From the NCBI GenBank assembly GCA_934561115.1, contig CAKTFS010000007.1:1-64000 (forward strand): a stretch of DNA of 64,000 bases, given 5' to 3'. Shown here one piece after another: positions 35,164-42,648 of the stretch (its first letter is position 1; each line of letters begins with the position of its first letter). The position numbers and the translations under genes were made by a program. The notes under the pieces were generated by a model. It had not been told where the DNA came from. It was given only the letters and a program-made list of their open reading frames with translations, and made no database searches. The DNA is from an uncultured Faecalibacterium sp. (GTDB taxonomy: Bacteria > Bacillota > Clostridia > Oscillospirales > Ruminococcaceae).

Positions 35164-35643
35164 TTACTTCTGGGGAGCTTCGAAAGCGATGGCGGTAGCA
35201 CCGGCAGCGGCGTCCACGCTCTTCAGAGAGATGGGAGCCACCTCGTAGTGCAGGGTGTCAAAGCTCTGGGTATTGCCGTCCTCGGTGGTGAACTCCAGAA
35301 CGTAGACAACATCGCCCTGCTTGTCAGCCTCGACGTCGCGGGTGATGACGACGCTCTCGCCGTCAGCCAGACCCTCGCCTGCCAGGTTCTCGCCCTTGTC
35401 CTCAGAGCCTGCATCGTACAGGTACAGCTCGGTCACCTTGCTGCCGGTGGTGTTGTACACGGTGTACTCGGCAGAAGCAGCCTCGGCCTCAGAGGAAGCA
35501 GCCTCGGAGGAAGCGGCCTCGGAAGAGGCAGCAGCAGAGGATGCGGTGGAGGATGCAGCGGTAGAGGCAGAGCCGCCGCAGGCGGTCATGCCGACAGCCA
35601 GTGCCAGAGCGGCAGCGGCAATTGCAACAGTCTTGAGCTTCAT
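35164..35643 (-). CDS. small lipoprotein with Ser/Ala/Glu linker
   Basis: A 159-residue predicted lipoprotein: signal peptide MKLKTVAIAAAALALAVGM with lipobox MTAC, then a low-complexity linker (about 24-55, repeats of ASSEA), then a compact beta-rich domain (EYTVYNTTGSKVTELYLYDA ... DVVYVLEFTTEDGNTQSFDTLHYE). The linker would hold the domain away from the membrane. The domain may bind a ligand or surface partner; I do not recognise the family. The start at 35643 follows AAGGAG; longer frames upstream would remove the signal peptide. A 30-bp palindrome overlaps the promoter. Confidence 0.75.
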   Translation of the reverse strand: MKLKTVAIAAAALALAVGMTACGGSASTAASSTASSAAASSEAASSEAASSEAEAASAEYTVYNTTGSKVTELYLYDAGSEDKGENLAGEGLADGESVVITRDVEADKQGDVVYVLEFTTEDGNTQSFDTLHYEVAPISLKSVDAAAGATAIAFEAPQK

Positions 35644-35726
35644 AGGGGAAATCTCCTTTTTTCTTCTTTTGTTGATGTCAGGCCCCCGGCAGCATACCAA
35701 CTGCATCGGTTGTCTGATGTCCTTCC

Positions 35727-35768
35727 ATTATACGCACATTGACGAAAAAAGCAAGCTTTTTTCGTCAA
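35727..35768 (-). promoter_or_regulatory. lipoprotein promoter overlapped by a 30-bp perfect palindrome
   Basis: Minus strand: TTGCTT (35749-35754), spacer 16, TATAAT (35727-35732). Positions 35739-35752 and 35755-35768 are perfectly inverted 14-bp arms (TTGACGAAAAAAGC and its complement) with a 2-nt centre, covering the -35 box and the region before it. This looks like an operator, or a terminator-like barrier for upstream transcription since it has T-runs inside the arms. Confidence 0.7.
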
Positions 35769-35924
35769 AAATCAACGATGAAGCAGGAACTGTTACCAAT
35801 TTGACATGAATTTAGCACATTTTAGGAGATGCAAACTTGAAGCAAATCGTCGATATTTCCTTCCCTCTCCGGTCTGCCCCTGTGCGCCCGCCGGAGAGTG
35901 GACGAAAAAATTCTTATTTTTCCC

Positions 35925-35974
35925 TTGACAGCAACCTACCGCCGTTGTATACTATGCATCGTGAACAGTGTTCA
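35925..35974 (+). promoter_or_regulatory. promoter and operator of the TetR gene
   Basis: TTGACA (35925-35930), 17-bp spacer, TATACT (35948-35953). At 35962-35974, covering the expected transcription start, is the perfect palindrome TGAACAGTGTTCA. This layout is classic for an autorepressing TetR-family protein. Confidence 0.8.
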
Positions 35975-36000
35975 TGTTGGGAGGTGAGCGTACGAATCCA

Positions 36001-36549
36001 ATGGCAACGTCCAAAGCGGACATCCTGAAAACCAGCCGGGCGCTGATCCAGCAAAACGGCTGGGCAGCGGTCAACATCCGTGCGGTCGCGGCCGCCTGCG
36101 GGGTCTCTGTGGGCTGCATCTACAACTACTTCGGCTCCAAGACCGAGCTGGTAAGCGCGGCAGTGGAAAGCATCTGGAACGACATCTTCCGCCACCCGGA
36201 GGACGAAGCCGTGTTTCAGGACACCCTGTCCTGCATCCGGTGGATGTACCGGCAGATGGAATACGGCAGTCAGCAGTACCCCGGCTTCTTCACCCACCAT
36301 GCGCTGGGCTTTGTGCAGCAGGACACTGCCGACGGCAAGCAGCAGATGCGGCAGACATGGCAGCACATTCTGGACGCTTTGTGCAACGTGCTGCGCCACG
36401 ATGCCAAGATCCGTCCTGACGCATTTACCGAGCAGTTCACCCCGGAACAGTTTGCGGGCATCCTGTTCTCCCTGATGCTGTCTGCGGTGGTACAGCAGAG
36501 TTTCGACCCCTCTGCAGTGCTGGAGATCGTGCGCAGAACCATTTATTAA
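36001..36549 (+). CDS. TetR/AcrR family transcriptional regulator
   Basis: A 182-residue regulator. The N-terminal helix-turn-helix (about residues 5-55) reads ADILKTSRALIQQNGWAAVN then IRAVAAACGVSVGCIYNYFGSKTEL, the standard TetR pattern with the Y-Y/F-N-F-x-S-K end of the recognition helix. The ligand-binding C-terminal domain is unlike any I can name. The ATG at 36001 is used because the TetR domain starts there; GGAGG lies 16 nt upstream, and an in-frame ATG at 35974 would sit within the operator. It is followed by its own terminator and then the probable target gene. Confidence 0.87.
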   Translation: MATSKADILKTSRALIQQNGWAAVNIRAVAAACGVSVGCIYNYFGSKTELVSAAVESIWNDIFRHPEDEAVFQDTLSCIRWMYRQMEYGSQQYPGFFTHHALGFVQQDTADGKQQMRQTWQHILDALCNVLRHDAKIRPDAFTEQFTPEQFAGILFSLMLSAVVQQSFDPSAVLEIVRRTIY

Positions 36550-36559
36550 GCAAAAAAAC

Positions 36560-36587
36560 ATCCCACAGCCCTTGTGGGAGTTTTTTA
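36560..36587 (+). terminator. terminator of the TetR gene
   Basis: TCCCACA and TGTGGGA pair around a 5-nt loop, followed by TTTTTT, 12 nt after the stop. Confidence 0.85.
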
Positions 36588-36597
36588 AGCCCGAATA

Positions 36598-36610
36598 TGA
36601 ACATCGTTCA
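36598..36610 (+). promoter_or_regulatory. second TetR-type operator
   Basis: TGAACATCGTTCA matches the palindrome in the TetR promoter (TGAACAGTGTTCA) at 11 of 13 positions and keeps the inverted arms TGAAC/GTTCA. It lies 124 nt before the membrane-protein start, near a weak promoter (TTGGTT about 36615, TACTAT about 36639). Confidence 0.65.
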
Positions 36611-36733
36611 ATTTGGTTTCTGTGCCCCGCGAAACATACTATCCTACGATGCCTCCGGTACGGCTGTGCCGCGCCGGTGCACTATAAAATCAAAATCAAA
36701 CCTGCGATCAAAATAAACAAAGGAGACAAACGT

Positions 36734-37408
36734 ATGAGAGCAATCATTGAGACCGTTTTCGACATCTTCTATCTGGTCACCGTGCTCACGGTGGGCATCC
36801 GCATGATCCGCGGCAGTAAGGCTGGCACCCAGTTCCGCCTGTTCGGCCTGATGGCCGTTGTACTGGGCGCGGGCGACTCCTTCCATCTGGTGCCCCGCGC
36901 ACTGGCGCTGTGCACCACCGGTCTGGAAAGCTACGCTGTGCCGCTGGGTCTGGGCAAGTGGATCACCTCTGTGACCATGACCGTGTTCTATGTGCTGCTG
37001 TACTACGTCTGGCGCAAGCGCTACCGGATCGAGGGGCAGAAGAACGTGACCGCCGCGGTGTACGCCCTGTCCGCTGTGCGCGTTGTGCTGTGCATGATGC
37101 CGCAGAACCAGTGGCTCACCAACCACACCCCGCTGGCATGGGGCATCCTGCGCAATGTGCCCTTTGCCCTGCTGGGTCTGCTGATCATCGTGCTGTTCTA
37201 CCGCAGCGCCAAGCAGAACAACGACAAGGCCTTCCGCTGGATGTGGCTGACCATCGTGCTGAGCTTCGGCTTCTATATCCCCGTGGTGCTGTGGGCAGAC
37301 GTCAACCCCCTGATCGGTATGCTGATGATCCCCAAGACCTGCGCCTACGTCTGGACCGTGCTCATCGGCTACAACGCCATGAAGGCCGAGACCGGCAAGC
37401 AGAACTAA
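36734..37408 (+). CDS. multi-pass membrane protein, probable TetR target
   Basis: A 224-residue integral membrane protein with about six or seven hydrophobic segments (IIETVFDIFYLVTVLTVGI; FRLFGLMAVVLGAGDSFHLV; WITSVTMTVFYVLLYYVW; AVYALSAVRVVLCM; LAWGILRNVPFALLGLLIIVLF; MWLTIVLSFGFYIPVVLW; MLMIPKTCAYVWTVLIGY). Polar residues DSFH in segment 2 and conserved-looking WxxxNPLIGML could line a site. I do not recognise the family. The adjacent TetR gene and shared operator suggest it is inducible. The start at 36734 follows AAAGGAGA; the frame open to 36572 lacks a ribosome site. Confidence 0.75.
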   Translation: MRAIIETVFDIFYLVTVLTVGIRMIRGSKAGTQFRLFGLMAVVLGAGDSFHLVPRALALCTTGLESYAVPLGLGKWITSVTMTVFYVLLYYVWRKRYRIEGQKNVTAAVYALSAVRVVLCMMPQNQWLTNHTPLAWGILRNVPFALLGLLIIVLFYRSAKQNNDKAFRWMWLTIVLSFGFYIPVVLWADVNPLIGMLMIPKTCAYVWTVLIGYNAMKAETGKQN

Positions 37409-37441
37409 CCTTTCCCCTGCGTTTTCCCCGCTGCTTAACAG

Positions 37442-37492
37442 AAAAGCCCGCCGACAGACAGCGATGCACTGCTCTGCCGGCGGGCTTTTTTA
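37442..37492 (+). terminator. terminator of the membrane-protein gene
   Basis: AAAGCCCGCCG pairs with CGGCGGGCTTT with an internal stem, followed by TTTTT. Confidence 0.85.
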
Positions 37493-37509
37493 TATTAGGT
37501 AGACAAAAA

Positions 37510-37729
37510 AACGATTGTGAATGCGCGCCGCGGTGGGCTTCCTCGCCCTCTCCGTCTGCTCACTTTGTTCGCATCCACCTCTCCCAAAGGGAGAGGCCTT
37601 GGCAAAAAGATGAAGTTTGCGTGGACTGCCAAGGGCTCCCACTTTGAGGGCCGACTTCCCCCGGCCGGGGGAAGATGTCGCGCAGCGACAAAAGGGGGAA
37701 TCTGGCGCGTAAGCGCCTGAGAGGGCGAG
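37510..37729. repeat. truncated hairpin-element head joined to a MITE-like repeat
   Basis: AACGATTGTGAATGCGCGCCGCG (37510-37533) is the head of the hairpin element, cut after about 30 bp and joined to a MITE-like copy (37542-37729, ends CTCGCCCTCTC/GAGAGGGCGAG, reverse orientation, with a CTTCCCCCGGCCGGGGGAAG module). The 16-bp hairpin is missing. No gene is seen in 37409-37840. Confidence 0.7.
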
Positions 37730-37746
37730 CTCGCTAAAAGACAAAA

Positions 37747-37800
37747 GCATCTGTAATATTCGCTTCTGGAGCTCTGAAAGTCAGCGAACATTGCAGATGC
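37747..37800 (-). terminator. terminator of the GntR gene
   Basis: GCATCTGCAATGTTCGCT pairs with AGCGAATATTACAGATGC (two mismatches), followed by TTTTG on the minus strand. Confidence 0.7.
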
Positions 37801-37840
37801 CTTACTTTTATGGAATCGTGTTATAACGGCAAGCAGTATT

Positions 37841-38515
37841 TCAACCCTCTGTAAAGTATTCCGGGTGGACGCTGCGCGCCTGCTCCACCGAAAGCTTATA
37901 GCGGTTCAGGTGGCTTTCCAGCGCCTCGCCCAGCTCTTCGGCGGTGCCGTGCAGCACCATTTCCAGAATGCGGGTGTGGGCAGCGCAGACGGACTTGTTC
38001 TCGTTGGTCTGCAGGCTGAACTTGCGGATGCGTTCCACGTGCTGCAGCTCGCCCAGCATGTGGTCAAAATGTGCCTCCATGCCGGTGATCTCAAAGGCCT
38101 TGCGGTGGAACTGGTTGTCCAGCTCCAGCAGGCGGGTCTCACGGTTCGGCTGGGTCAGGTCCGCCTCCAGCAGGCGGTAGTTCTCGATGATCTGCCGGTA
38201 CTCCTGCTCCTGCTGGTCGGTCAGGCGGCCGCGGATGCGGTTCAAGATCTCTTTTTCAAGGGTAAAGCGGGCAAACTGCTCCAGCTCCATCCGCTTCAGG
38301 TCAATGGGGGCCACATGGGTACCGCTCTGCGGCTTGATGTCCACCATGTGGGCAATATTGAGCATGATCAGCGCTTCCCGCATGGGGGTGCGGCTGATGC
38401 CCATCTGCTCCGCAAGCTCCCTGTCGTTCAGGGGGTCGCCGGGCTTCAGCTCCATGGTGATGATCCGGCTTCGGATGGTCTGATACGCCTGTTCCCTCGC
38501 ACTCAAAGATGCCAT
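37841..38515 (-). CDS. GntR family regulator with FCD domain
   Basis: A 224-residue regulator. The N-terminal winged helix is of GntR type: AYQTIRSRIITMELKPGDPL then NDRELAEQMGISRTPMREALIML (about 10-55). The C-terminal FCD all-helical domain (about 85-215) usually binds a metal and a carboxylate ligand such as a sugar acid. Its own promoter carries the palindrome ATATACTAGTATAT, and a related site stands at the promoter of the eda-kdgK-kduI-kduD operon 2 kb away, so it is the best candidate for the local hexuronate regulator (UxuR/ExuR/KdgR-like role). Ligand unproven. Confidence 0.88.
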   Translation of the reverse strand: MASLSAREQAYQTIRSRIITMELKPGDPLNDRELAEQMGISRTPMREALIMLNIAHMVDIKPQSGTHVAPIDLKRMELEQFARFTLEKEILNRIRGRLTDQQEQEYRQIIENYRLLEADLTQPNRETRLLELDNQFHRKAFEITGMEAHFDHMLGELQHVERIRKFSLQTNENKSVCAAHTRILEMVLHGTAEELGEALESHLNRYKLSVEQARSVHPEYFTEG

Positions 38516-38546
38516 TGCAGTGTTCTCCCTTCGGGGTCAATTGGTG

Positions 38547-38593
38547 ATATACTAGTATATGACCATATTACCCAACTGCCGGGCAACTGTCAA
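38547..38593 (-). promoter_or_regulatory. GntR gene promoter with palindromic operator
   Basis: Minus strand: TTGACA (38588-38593), 17-bp spacer, TAATAT (38565-38570). Just downstream lies the perfect 14-bp palindrome ATATACTAGTATAT (38547-38560) over the transcription start, as expected for autorepression by an FCD-GntR protein. Confidence 0.85.
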
Positions 38594-38638
38594 TAGCAGG
38601 AGCAACCGAAATTTGCGGGCAATTTTTTGCTATTTTGT

Positions 38639-39280
38639 TCAATGAAGTGCCCGCGCCGGGCGGTAAACCACCGGCAGCCACACAAAAGCCACTGCCAGAC
38701 CGCAGGCCACATCAATGACCGAGTGCTGCTTGGTGAACACGGTGGACAGGCAGATCAGCGCCGCCCACACCCATGCCAGCACCTTGCGCAGGGGCTTGCC
38801 CTCTGCAAGCTTACTGTGGCTGAAGGCCATTGCCATACAGGCGGAGCTCTGGCAGTGGATAGAGGGGCAGACGTTCACGGCGGCATCTGCCTTCCACAGC
38901 ATCTGCATGATCCGCAGCGCCGGGTTATCCCGGCCAAGGGTCTCCACGGCGGGGCGCAGCTCCAATCCGTTGGGCAGGATCATGTACACGATCAGGCAGA
39001 AGGTCATGCCGGAAAACATGGTCAGGCAAAGCTTATCGTAGGTGGCCGTATCGCACCACCACAGTGCCGCCGTTACCCCCGCCAGCAGCAGAAACCAGCT
39101 GCAGTAGGGGATCACAAACCACTCGTTGAAAGGGATCAGATCGTCCAGCGGACTGTGCAGGATATATTTCGGGGCGGTGACGGTGAGATCCAGCCAGAAG
39201 AACCAGATCAGGTACACCACCCAGTACAGCTGGTACCACAGGTGCGGGCGGCACCGGCTGCGCAGTTGGCTAAGCTTCAT
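38639..39280 (-). CDS. PAP2-family membrane phosphatase/phosphotransferase
   Basis: A 213-residue membrane protein with about five or six helices. It has the PAP2/inositol-phosphorylceramide-synthase-like motifs: CPSIHCQSS (the PSxH motif with a catalytic His) and FTKQHSVIDVACG (the second His and Asp). The first KxxxxxxRP motif is only weakly seen. It probably removes phosphate from lipid phosphates or prenyl pyrophosphates at the membrane. The start at 39280 follows AGGAGAAA. It is transcribed divergently from the HAD gene by overlapping promoters. Confidence 0.8.
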   Translation of the reverse strand: MKLSQLRSRCRPHLWYQLYWVVYLIWFFWLDLTVTAPKYILHSPLDDLIPFNEWFVIPYCSWFLLLAGVTAALWWCDTATYDKLCLTMFSGMTFCLIVYMILPNGLELRPAVETLGRDNPALRIMQMLWKADAAVNVCPSIHCQSSACMAMAFSHSKLAEGKPLRKVLAWVWAALICLSTVFTKQHSVIDVACGLAVAFVWLPVVYRPARALH

Positions 39281-39316
39281 GTCGTTTCTCCTATTTTTTA
39301 TGTGAATTGACGTGCT

Positions 39317-39366
39317 ATTATACCACATTCCGTCCTCTTGCGCAAATGCTGCCCCTGCGATACAAT
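39317..39366. promoter_or_regulatory. face-to-face promoters sharing a palindromic -35 box
   Basis: Plus strand (HAD gene): TTGCGC (39338-39343), spacer 17, TACAAT (39361-39366). Minus strand (PAP2 gene): TTGCGC (39340-39345), spacer 17, TATAAT (39317-39322). The two -35 boxes overlap in the palindrome TTGCGCAA (39338-39345), so RNA polymerase cannot occupy both at once. Confidence 0.75.
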
Positions 39367-39403
39367 AAAAATAAACCGGATCTTATTATAAAAGGAGTAC
39401 ACT

Positions 39404-40312
39404 ATGCCACAACAATTTCCCGCCATCCGTCTGGTAGCACTGGATCTGGACGGCACTTTGCTGAACCGCGAGGGACACGTCACCCCCCGCACCCGTGCCG
39501 CATTGCAGGCCGCCGTGGACAAGGGCGTGTACATTGTGCCCGCCACCGGGCGTCCGCTGGCCAGTCTGCCGCCGGAGGTGGCGCAGCTGCCCGGCATCCG
39601 CTACGTCATCACCTGCAACGGTGCCGCCGTGTGGGACTTGGGCGCAGACCCCGTGGGCGCAGTGTACAGCCGCTATTCCAACGCAAAAGAGCACCGCACC
39701 AGCACCCCCGTCTGCCTGCTGCACAGCCTGATGCCGGTGGAGACCGCCCGCGAGGCCTTTGCGGTCTGCGAGAGCTTCCACGCCGACCTGCGCATCTTTT
39801 CGGACGGATACGCCTGCACCGATGCCCGCAGCATTGCGCTGGCCGCTGCCCGGGCGGCGAAAAAGGACAGCACCGAGGCGCGCCAGCCCAACGACGGACG
39901 CTTTACCATTTTGCGGGACGCAGCCGAGTGGATGAGCCGCAACGCCTTTGCCATTGAAAAGCTCTGCGTGTTCTTTGAAAACCCGCAGCAGGCTGCGGCT
40001 GCGCTGCCCCGCTTTTACGCTATCCCGGGCGTAGAGATCGTGCAGGGGTCGCCGAGAAACGTGGAGGTGACCGCCGCCGGGGTGGACAAGGGCGAAGCGC
40101 TGCGCGCGCTGGCCGACCGGCTGGGCGTCCCGCACGAATGCACCCTTGCAGTGGGCGACAGCGAGAACGACCGCGCCATGCTGCAGAAGGCAGGGGTGGC
40201 CGCTGTGATGGCCAATGGGATGCCGGAGATCCGGGCACTGGCGCACCTTGTGAGCAAGGCCGACTGCGACCACGACGGCGTAGCCGAGATACTGGAAGCA
40301 CTTGGCATCTGA
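39404..40312 (+). CDS. Cof-type HAD-superfamily phosphatase
   Basis: A 302-residue HAD hydrolase of the Cof/IIB class. Motif I is ALDLDGTLLN (nucleophile Asp), motif II is PATGRP, and motif III/IV is VAVGDSENDRAML-like (LAVGDSENDRAMLQKAGVAAVMANG), with a IIB cap in the middle. Such enzymes remove phosphate from sugar phosphates, flavin or pyridoxal phosphate; the substrate here is unknown. Ribosome site AAAGGAG. It lies upstream of the hexuronate operon but has its own promoter. Confidence 0.92.
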   Translation: MPQQFPAIRLVALDLDGTLLNREGHVTPRTRAALQAAVDKGVYIVPATGRPLASLPPEVAQLPGIRYVITCNGAAVWDLGADPVGAVYSRYSNAKEHRTSTPVCLLHSLMPVETAREAFAVCESFHADLRIFSDGYACTDARSIALAAARAAKKDSTEARQPNDGRFTILRDAAEWMSRNAFAIEKLCVFFENPQQAAAALPRFYAIPGVEIVQGSPRNVEVTAAGVDKGEALRALADRLGVPHECTLAVGDSENDRAMLQKAGVAAVMANGMPEIRALAHLVSKADCDHDGVAEILEALGI

Positions 40313-40432
40313 GCCATTTTTTGCAGGTTTTTCACAGCGTTTTCACCGGGTTTTGCCCTGTTTTTTCGGGCCGTTCGTCATTTTTGTGCAATGTATACAA
40401 GCTATTATGCCAAACATTGTGCTTGTTGAGTA

Positions 40433-40469
40433 TTACCAAAGACGGGCTGTTCGTTTATACTAGTACTAT
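40433..40469 (+). promoter_or_regulatory. putative promoter/operator of the hexuronate operon
   Basis: TATACTAGTA (40456-40465) matches ten bases of the GntR-promoter palindrome ATATACTAGTATAT and keeps the 8-bp core TACTAGTA. TATACT (40456-40461) itself may be the -10 box with a poor -35 (TTACCA, 40433-40438, spacer 17), so a bound regulator would block it. The 40313-40548 gap shows no gene. Confidence 0.55.
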
Positions 40470-40548
40470 AAGCGCGTATGGGGGTATTGCGCCCACAGGA
40501 GCAAGCCCGACGCACCGAGAGAGTTCAATATAAAAGGAGAAATGCGTT

Positions 40549-41511
40549 ATGAATCCCATCGTAGAAAAGGTCTATCAGATCGGCATTATCCCTGTTATCG
40601 CTTTTAACAGCGTTGATGAGGCCCTGCCCCTGTGCAAGGCTCTGGCTGAGGGCGGTCTGCCCGCAGCTGAGGTCACCTTCCGCACTGCCTGTGCTGAAGA
40701 GTGCATCCGCAAGATCCACGAGGAGATGCCCGAGATGCTGCTGGGTGCCGGCACCGTTCTGACCTGCGAGCAGGCTGACCGTGCTATGGCTGCCGGTGCT
40801 TCCTTCATCGTTGCTCCCGGCTTCGACCCCGAGGTCTGCAAGCACGTCATCGACAAGGGCGGCATCATGATGCCCGGCACCTGCTCCGCAGGCGAGATGC
40901 AGCAGGCCATGAACCTGGGCTGCGAGGCTCTGAAGTTCTTCCCCGCTGAGGCAAACGGCGGCGTGGGCATGCTGAAGAACATCGGCGCTGCCCTGAAGGG
41001 CGCACGCTGGATGTGCACCGGCGGCGTCAACGCCAAGAACGTCAACGATTATCTGGGCTACGACCAGATCTTTGCCGTGGGCGGCACCTGGATGTGCAAG
41101 AGCGACGTGATCAAGGCCGGCGACTGGGCAAAGATCACCGCACAGAGCAAGGAAGCTGTTGACACCATGCTGGGCCTGAAGCTGCTGCACGTCGGCATCA
41201 ACACCGATAACGAGGAAGAGGCCATGAAGGTGGCTAACCTGATCAGCGCTATGCTGAACATGAAGGTCGTTCCCGGCAACTCCAGCATCTTTGTCGGCAA
41301 CAAGGAGTTCGAGATCATGAAGAAGCCCGGCCGCGGCACCAATGGCCACATCGCCATCGGCTGCAACAACGTGGACCGCGCCATCTACCACCTGTCTCAG
41401 CGTGGCGTGAAGTTCGATCTGGACAGCAAGAACGTGAAGAACGGCAAGACCGTTGCCTGCTACATGGCAGACGAGATCGCCGGCTTTGCCTTCCATCTGG
41501 TGCAGGCATAA
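40549..41511 (+). CDS. eda: KDPG/KHG aldolase fused to a VOC-like domain
   Basis: A 320-residue fusion. Residues 1-205 are a class I KDPG aldolase (splits 2-keto-3-deoxy-6-phosphogluconate to pyruvate and glyceraldehyde-3-phosphate): E41 in AAEVTFRT and the Schiff-base K129 in LKFFPAE. Ordinary Eda ends near 205-215. Here residues 210-320 (LKLLHVGINTDNEEEAMKVANLI ... GHIAIGCNNVDRAIYHLSQRGVKF) form a betaalpha-betabetabeta unit of the VOC/glyoxalase type with IAI and FAFHLVQ strands. It may bind a metal or regulate the enzyme. First gene of the operon; codons are rich in GCT/GTT, a sign of high expression. Ribosome site AAAGGAG. Confidence 0.9.
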   Translation: MNPIVEKVYQIGIIPVIAFNSVDEALPLCKALAEGGLPAAEVTFRTACAEECIRKIHEEMPEMLLGAGTVLTCEQADRAMAAGASFIVAPGFDPEVCKHVIDKGGIMMPGTCSAGEMQQAMNLGCEALKFFPAEANGGVGMLKNIGAALKGARWMCTGGVNAKNVNDYLGYDQIFAVGGTWMCKSDVIKAGDWAKITAQSKEAVDTMLGLKLLHVGINTDNEEEAMKVANLISAMLNMKVVPGNSSIFVGNKEFEIMKKPGRGTNGHIAIGCNNVDRAIYHLSQRGVKFDLDSKNVKNGKTVACYMADEIAGFAFHLVQA

Positions 41512-41538
41512 GCGCCTGTCCCCTTTTACCGTAAAAGC

Positions 41539-41568
41539 CCCGCCGCAGCGGGTATGCCCTGCGGCGGG
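41539..41568 (+). repeat. hairpin between eda and kdgK
   Basis: CCCGCCGCAG and CTGCGGCGGG pair perfectly with a 10-nt loop. There is no T-run, so it is more likely an RNA stability or processing site than a terminator. Confidence 0.55.
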
Positions 41569-41603
41569 ATGAATGAAACACCTGATATAAAGGAGAATAA
41601 CCA

Positions 41604-42629
41604 ATGAAAGTCGTTACTTTTGGCGAACTGATGGTCCGTCTGCAGCCCTTCAACTACGAGCGTTTCGTTCAGGCCAACAGCCTGGAGTTCACCTTCGGCG
41701 GCGGCGAGGCTAACGTTGCTGTTTCTCTGGCCAACTACGGTCTGGACGCAGCCTTCGTTACTAAGCTCCCCGCACACGCAATCGGTCAGGCCGCTATCAA
41801 CAGCCTGCGCCGCTACGGCGTCGACACCAGCATGATCACCCGCGGCGGTGACCGTGTGGGCATCTACTACAACGAGAAGGGCGCTTCTCAGCGTGGTTCC
41901 GTCTGCATCTACGACCGTGCCAACAGCGCTATCCAGCTGGCTCAGCCTTCCGACTTTGATTGGGACAAGATCTTCGAGGGCGTGGATTGGTTCCACTTCA
42001 CCGGCATCACCCCGGCTCTGGGCGAGAATGTTGTCGAGATCTGCCGCGAGGCCTGCAAGGCTGCTAAGGCTCACGGCGTGAAGATCAGCTGCGACCTGAA
42101 CTACCGCGGCAAGCTGTGGACCCGTGAGCAGGCCCGCGCTGCCATGACCGATCTGTGCCAGTACGTTGACGTCTGCATCTCCAACGAGGAGGACGCAAAG
42201 GACGTGTTCGGCATCGAGGCCGAGGCTACCGATATCTACGGCGGCAAGCTGAACGCTGAGGGCTACAAGAGCGTTGCCAAGCAGCTGGCTGACAAGTTCC
42301 ACTTCGAGAAGGTCGCTATCACCCTGCGTGAGAGCCACAGCGCCTTCGACAACGGCTGGAGCGCTATGCTGTACGATGTTGCTTCCAATGAGTACTGCTT
42401 CTCCAAGAAGTACGACCTGCACATCATCGACCGCGTTGGCGGCGGCGACTCCTTCGGCGGCGGCCTGATCTACAGCCTGCTGACCGGCAAGAGCACGCAG
42501 GAGGCTGTCGAGTTTGCAGTTGCAGCTTCCGCTCTGAAGCACTCCATCGAGGGCGACTACAACATGATGACCGTGTCCGAGGTCGAGAAGCTGGCCGGCG
42601 GCGACGGTTCCGGCCGTATCCAGCGCTAA
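41604..42629 (+). CDS. kdgK: 2-keto-3-deoxygluconate kinase
   Basis: A 341-residue PfkB-family kinase that phosphorylates 2-keto-3-deoxygluconate to KDPG, the substrate of the upstream aldolase. It has the N-terminal GGGEANVAVSLANYG motif and the C-terminal DRVGGGDSFGGGLIYSL, with the catalytic Asp of GGGDSF. The PfkB consensus GAGD reads GGGD, common in KdgK. Codon use is strongly biased (GCT, GTT, AAG), like highly expressed genes. The family also contains fructokinases; the context fixes the substrate. Confidence 0.92.
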   Translation: MKVVTFGELMVRLQPFNYERFVQANSLEFTFGGGEANVAVSLANYGLDAAFVTKLPAHAIGQAAINSLRRYGVDTSMITRGGDRVGIYYNEKGASQRGSVCIYDRANSAIQLAQPSDFDWDKIFEGVDWFHFTGITPALGENVVEICREACKAAKAHGVKISCDLNYRGKLWTREQARAAMTDLCQYVDVCISNEEDAKDVFGIEAEATDIYGGKLNAEGYKSVAKQLADKFHFEKVAITLRESHSAFDNGWSAMLYDVASNEYCFSKKYDLHIIDRVGGGDSFGGGLIYSLLTGKSTQEAVEFAVAASALKHSIEGDYNMMTVSEVEKLAGGDGSGRIQR

Positions 42630-42648
42630 GTACAGGAGGGAGTCCGCT

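Noticed and set aside
35837..36028. 63-codon plus-strand frame starting TTG after GGAGA
   Set aside because: It covers the tetR promoter and operator and overlaps the TetR coding start in another frame; composition is unremarkable.
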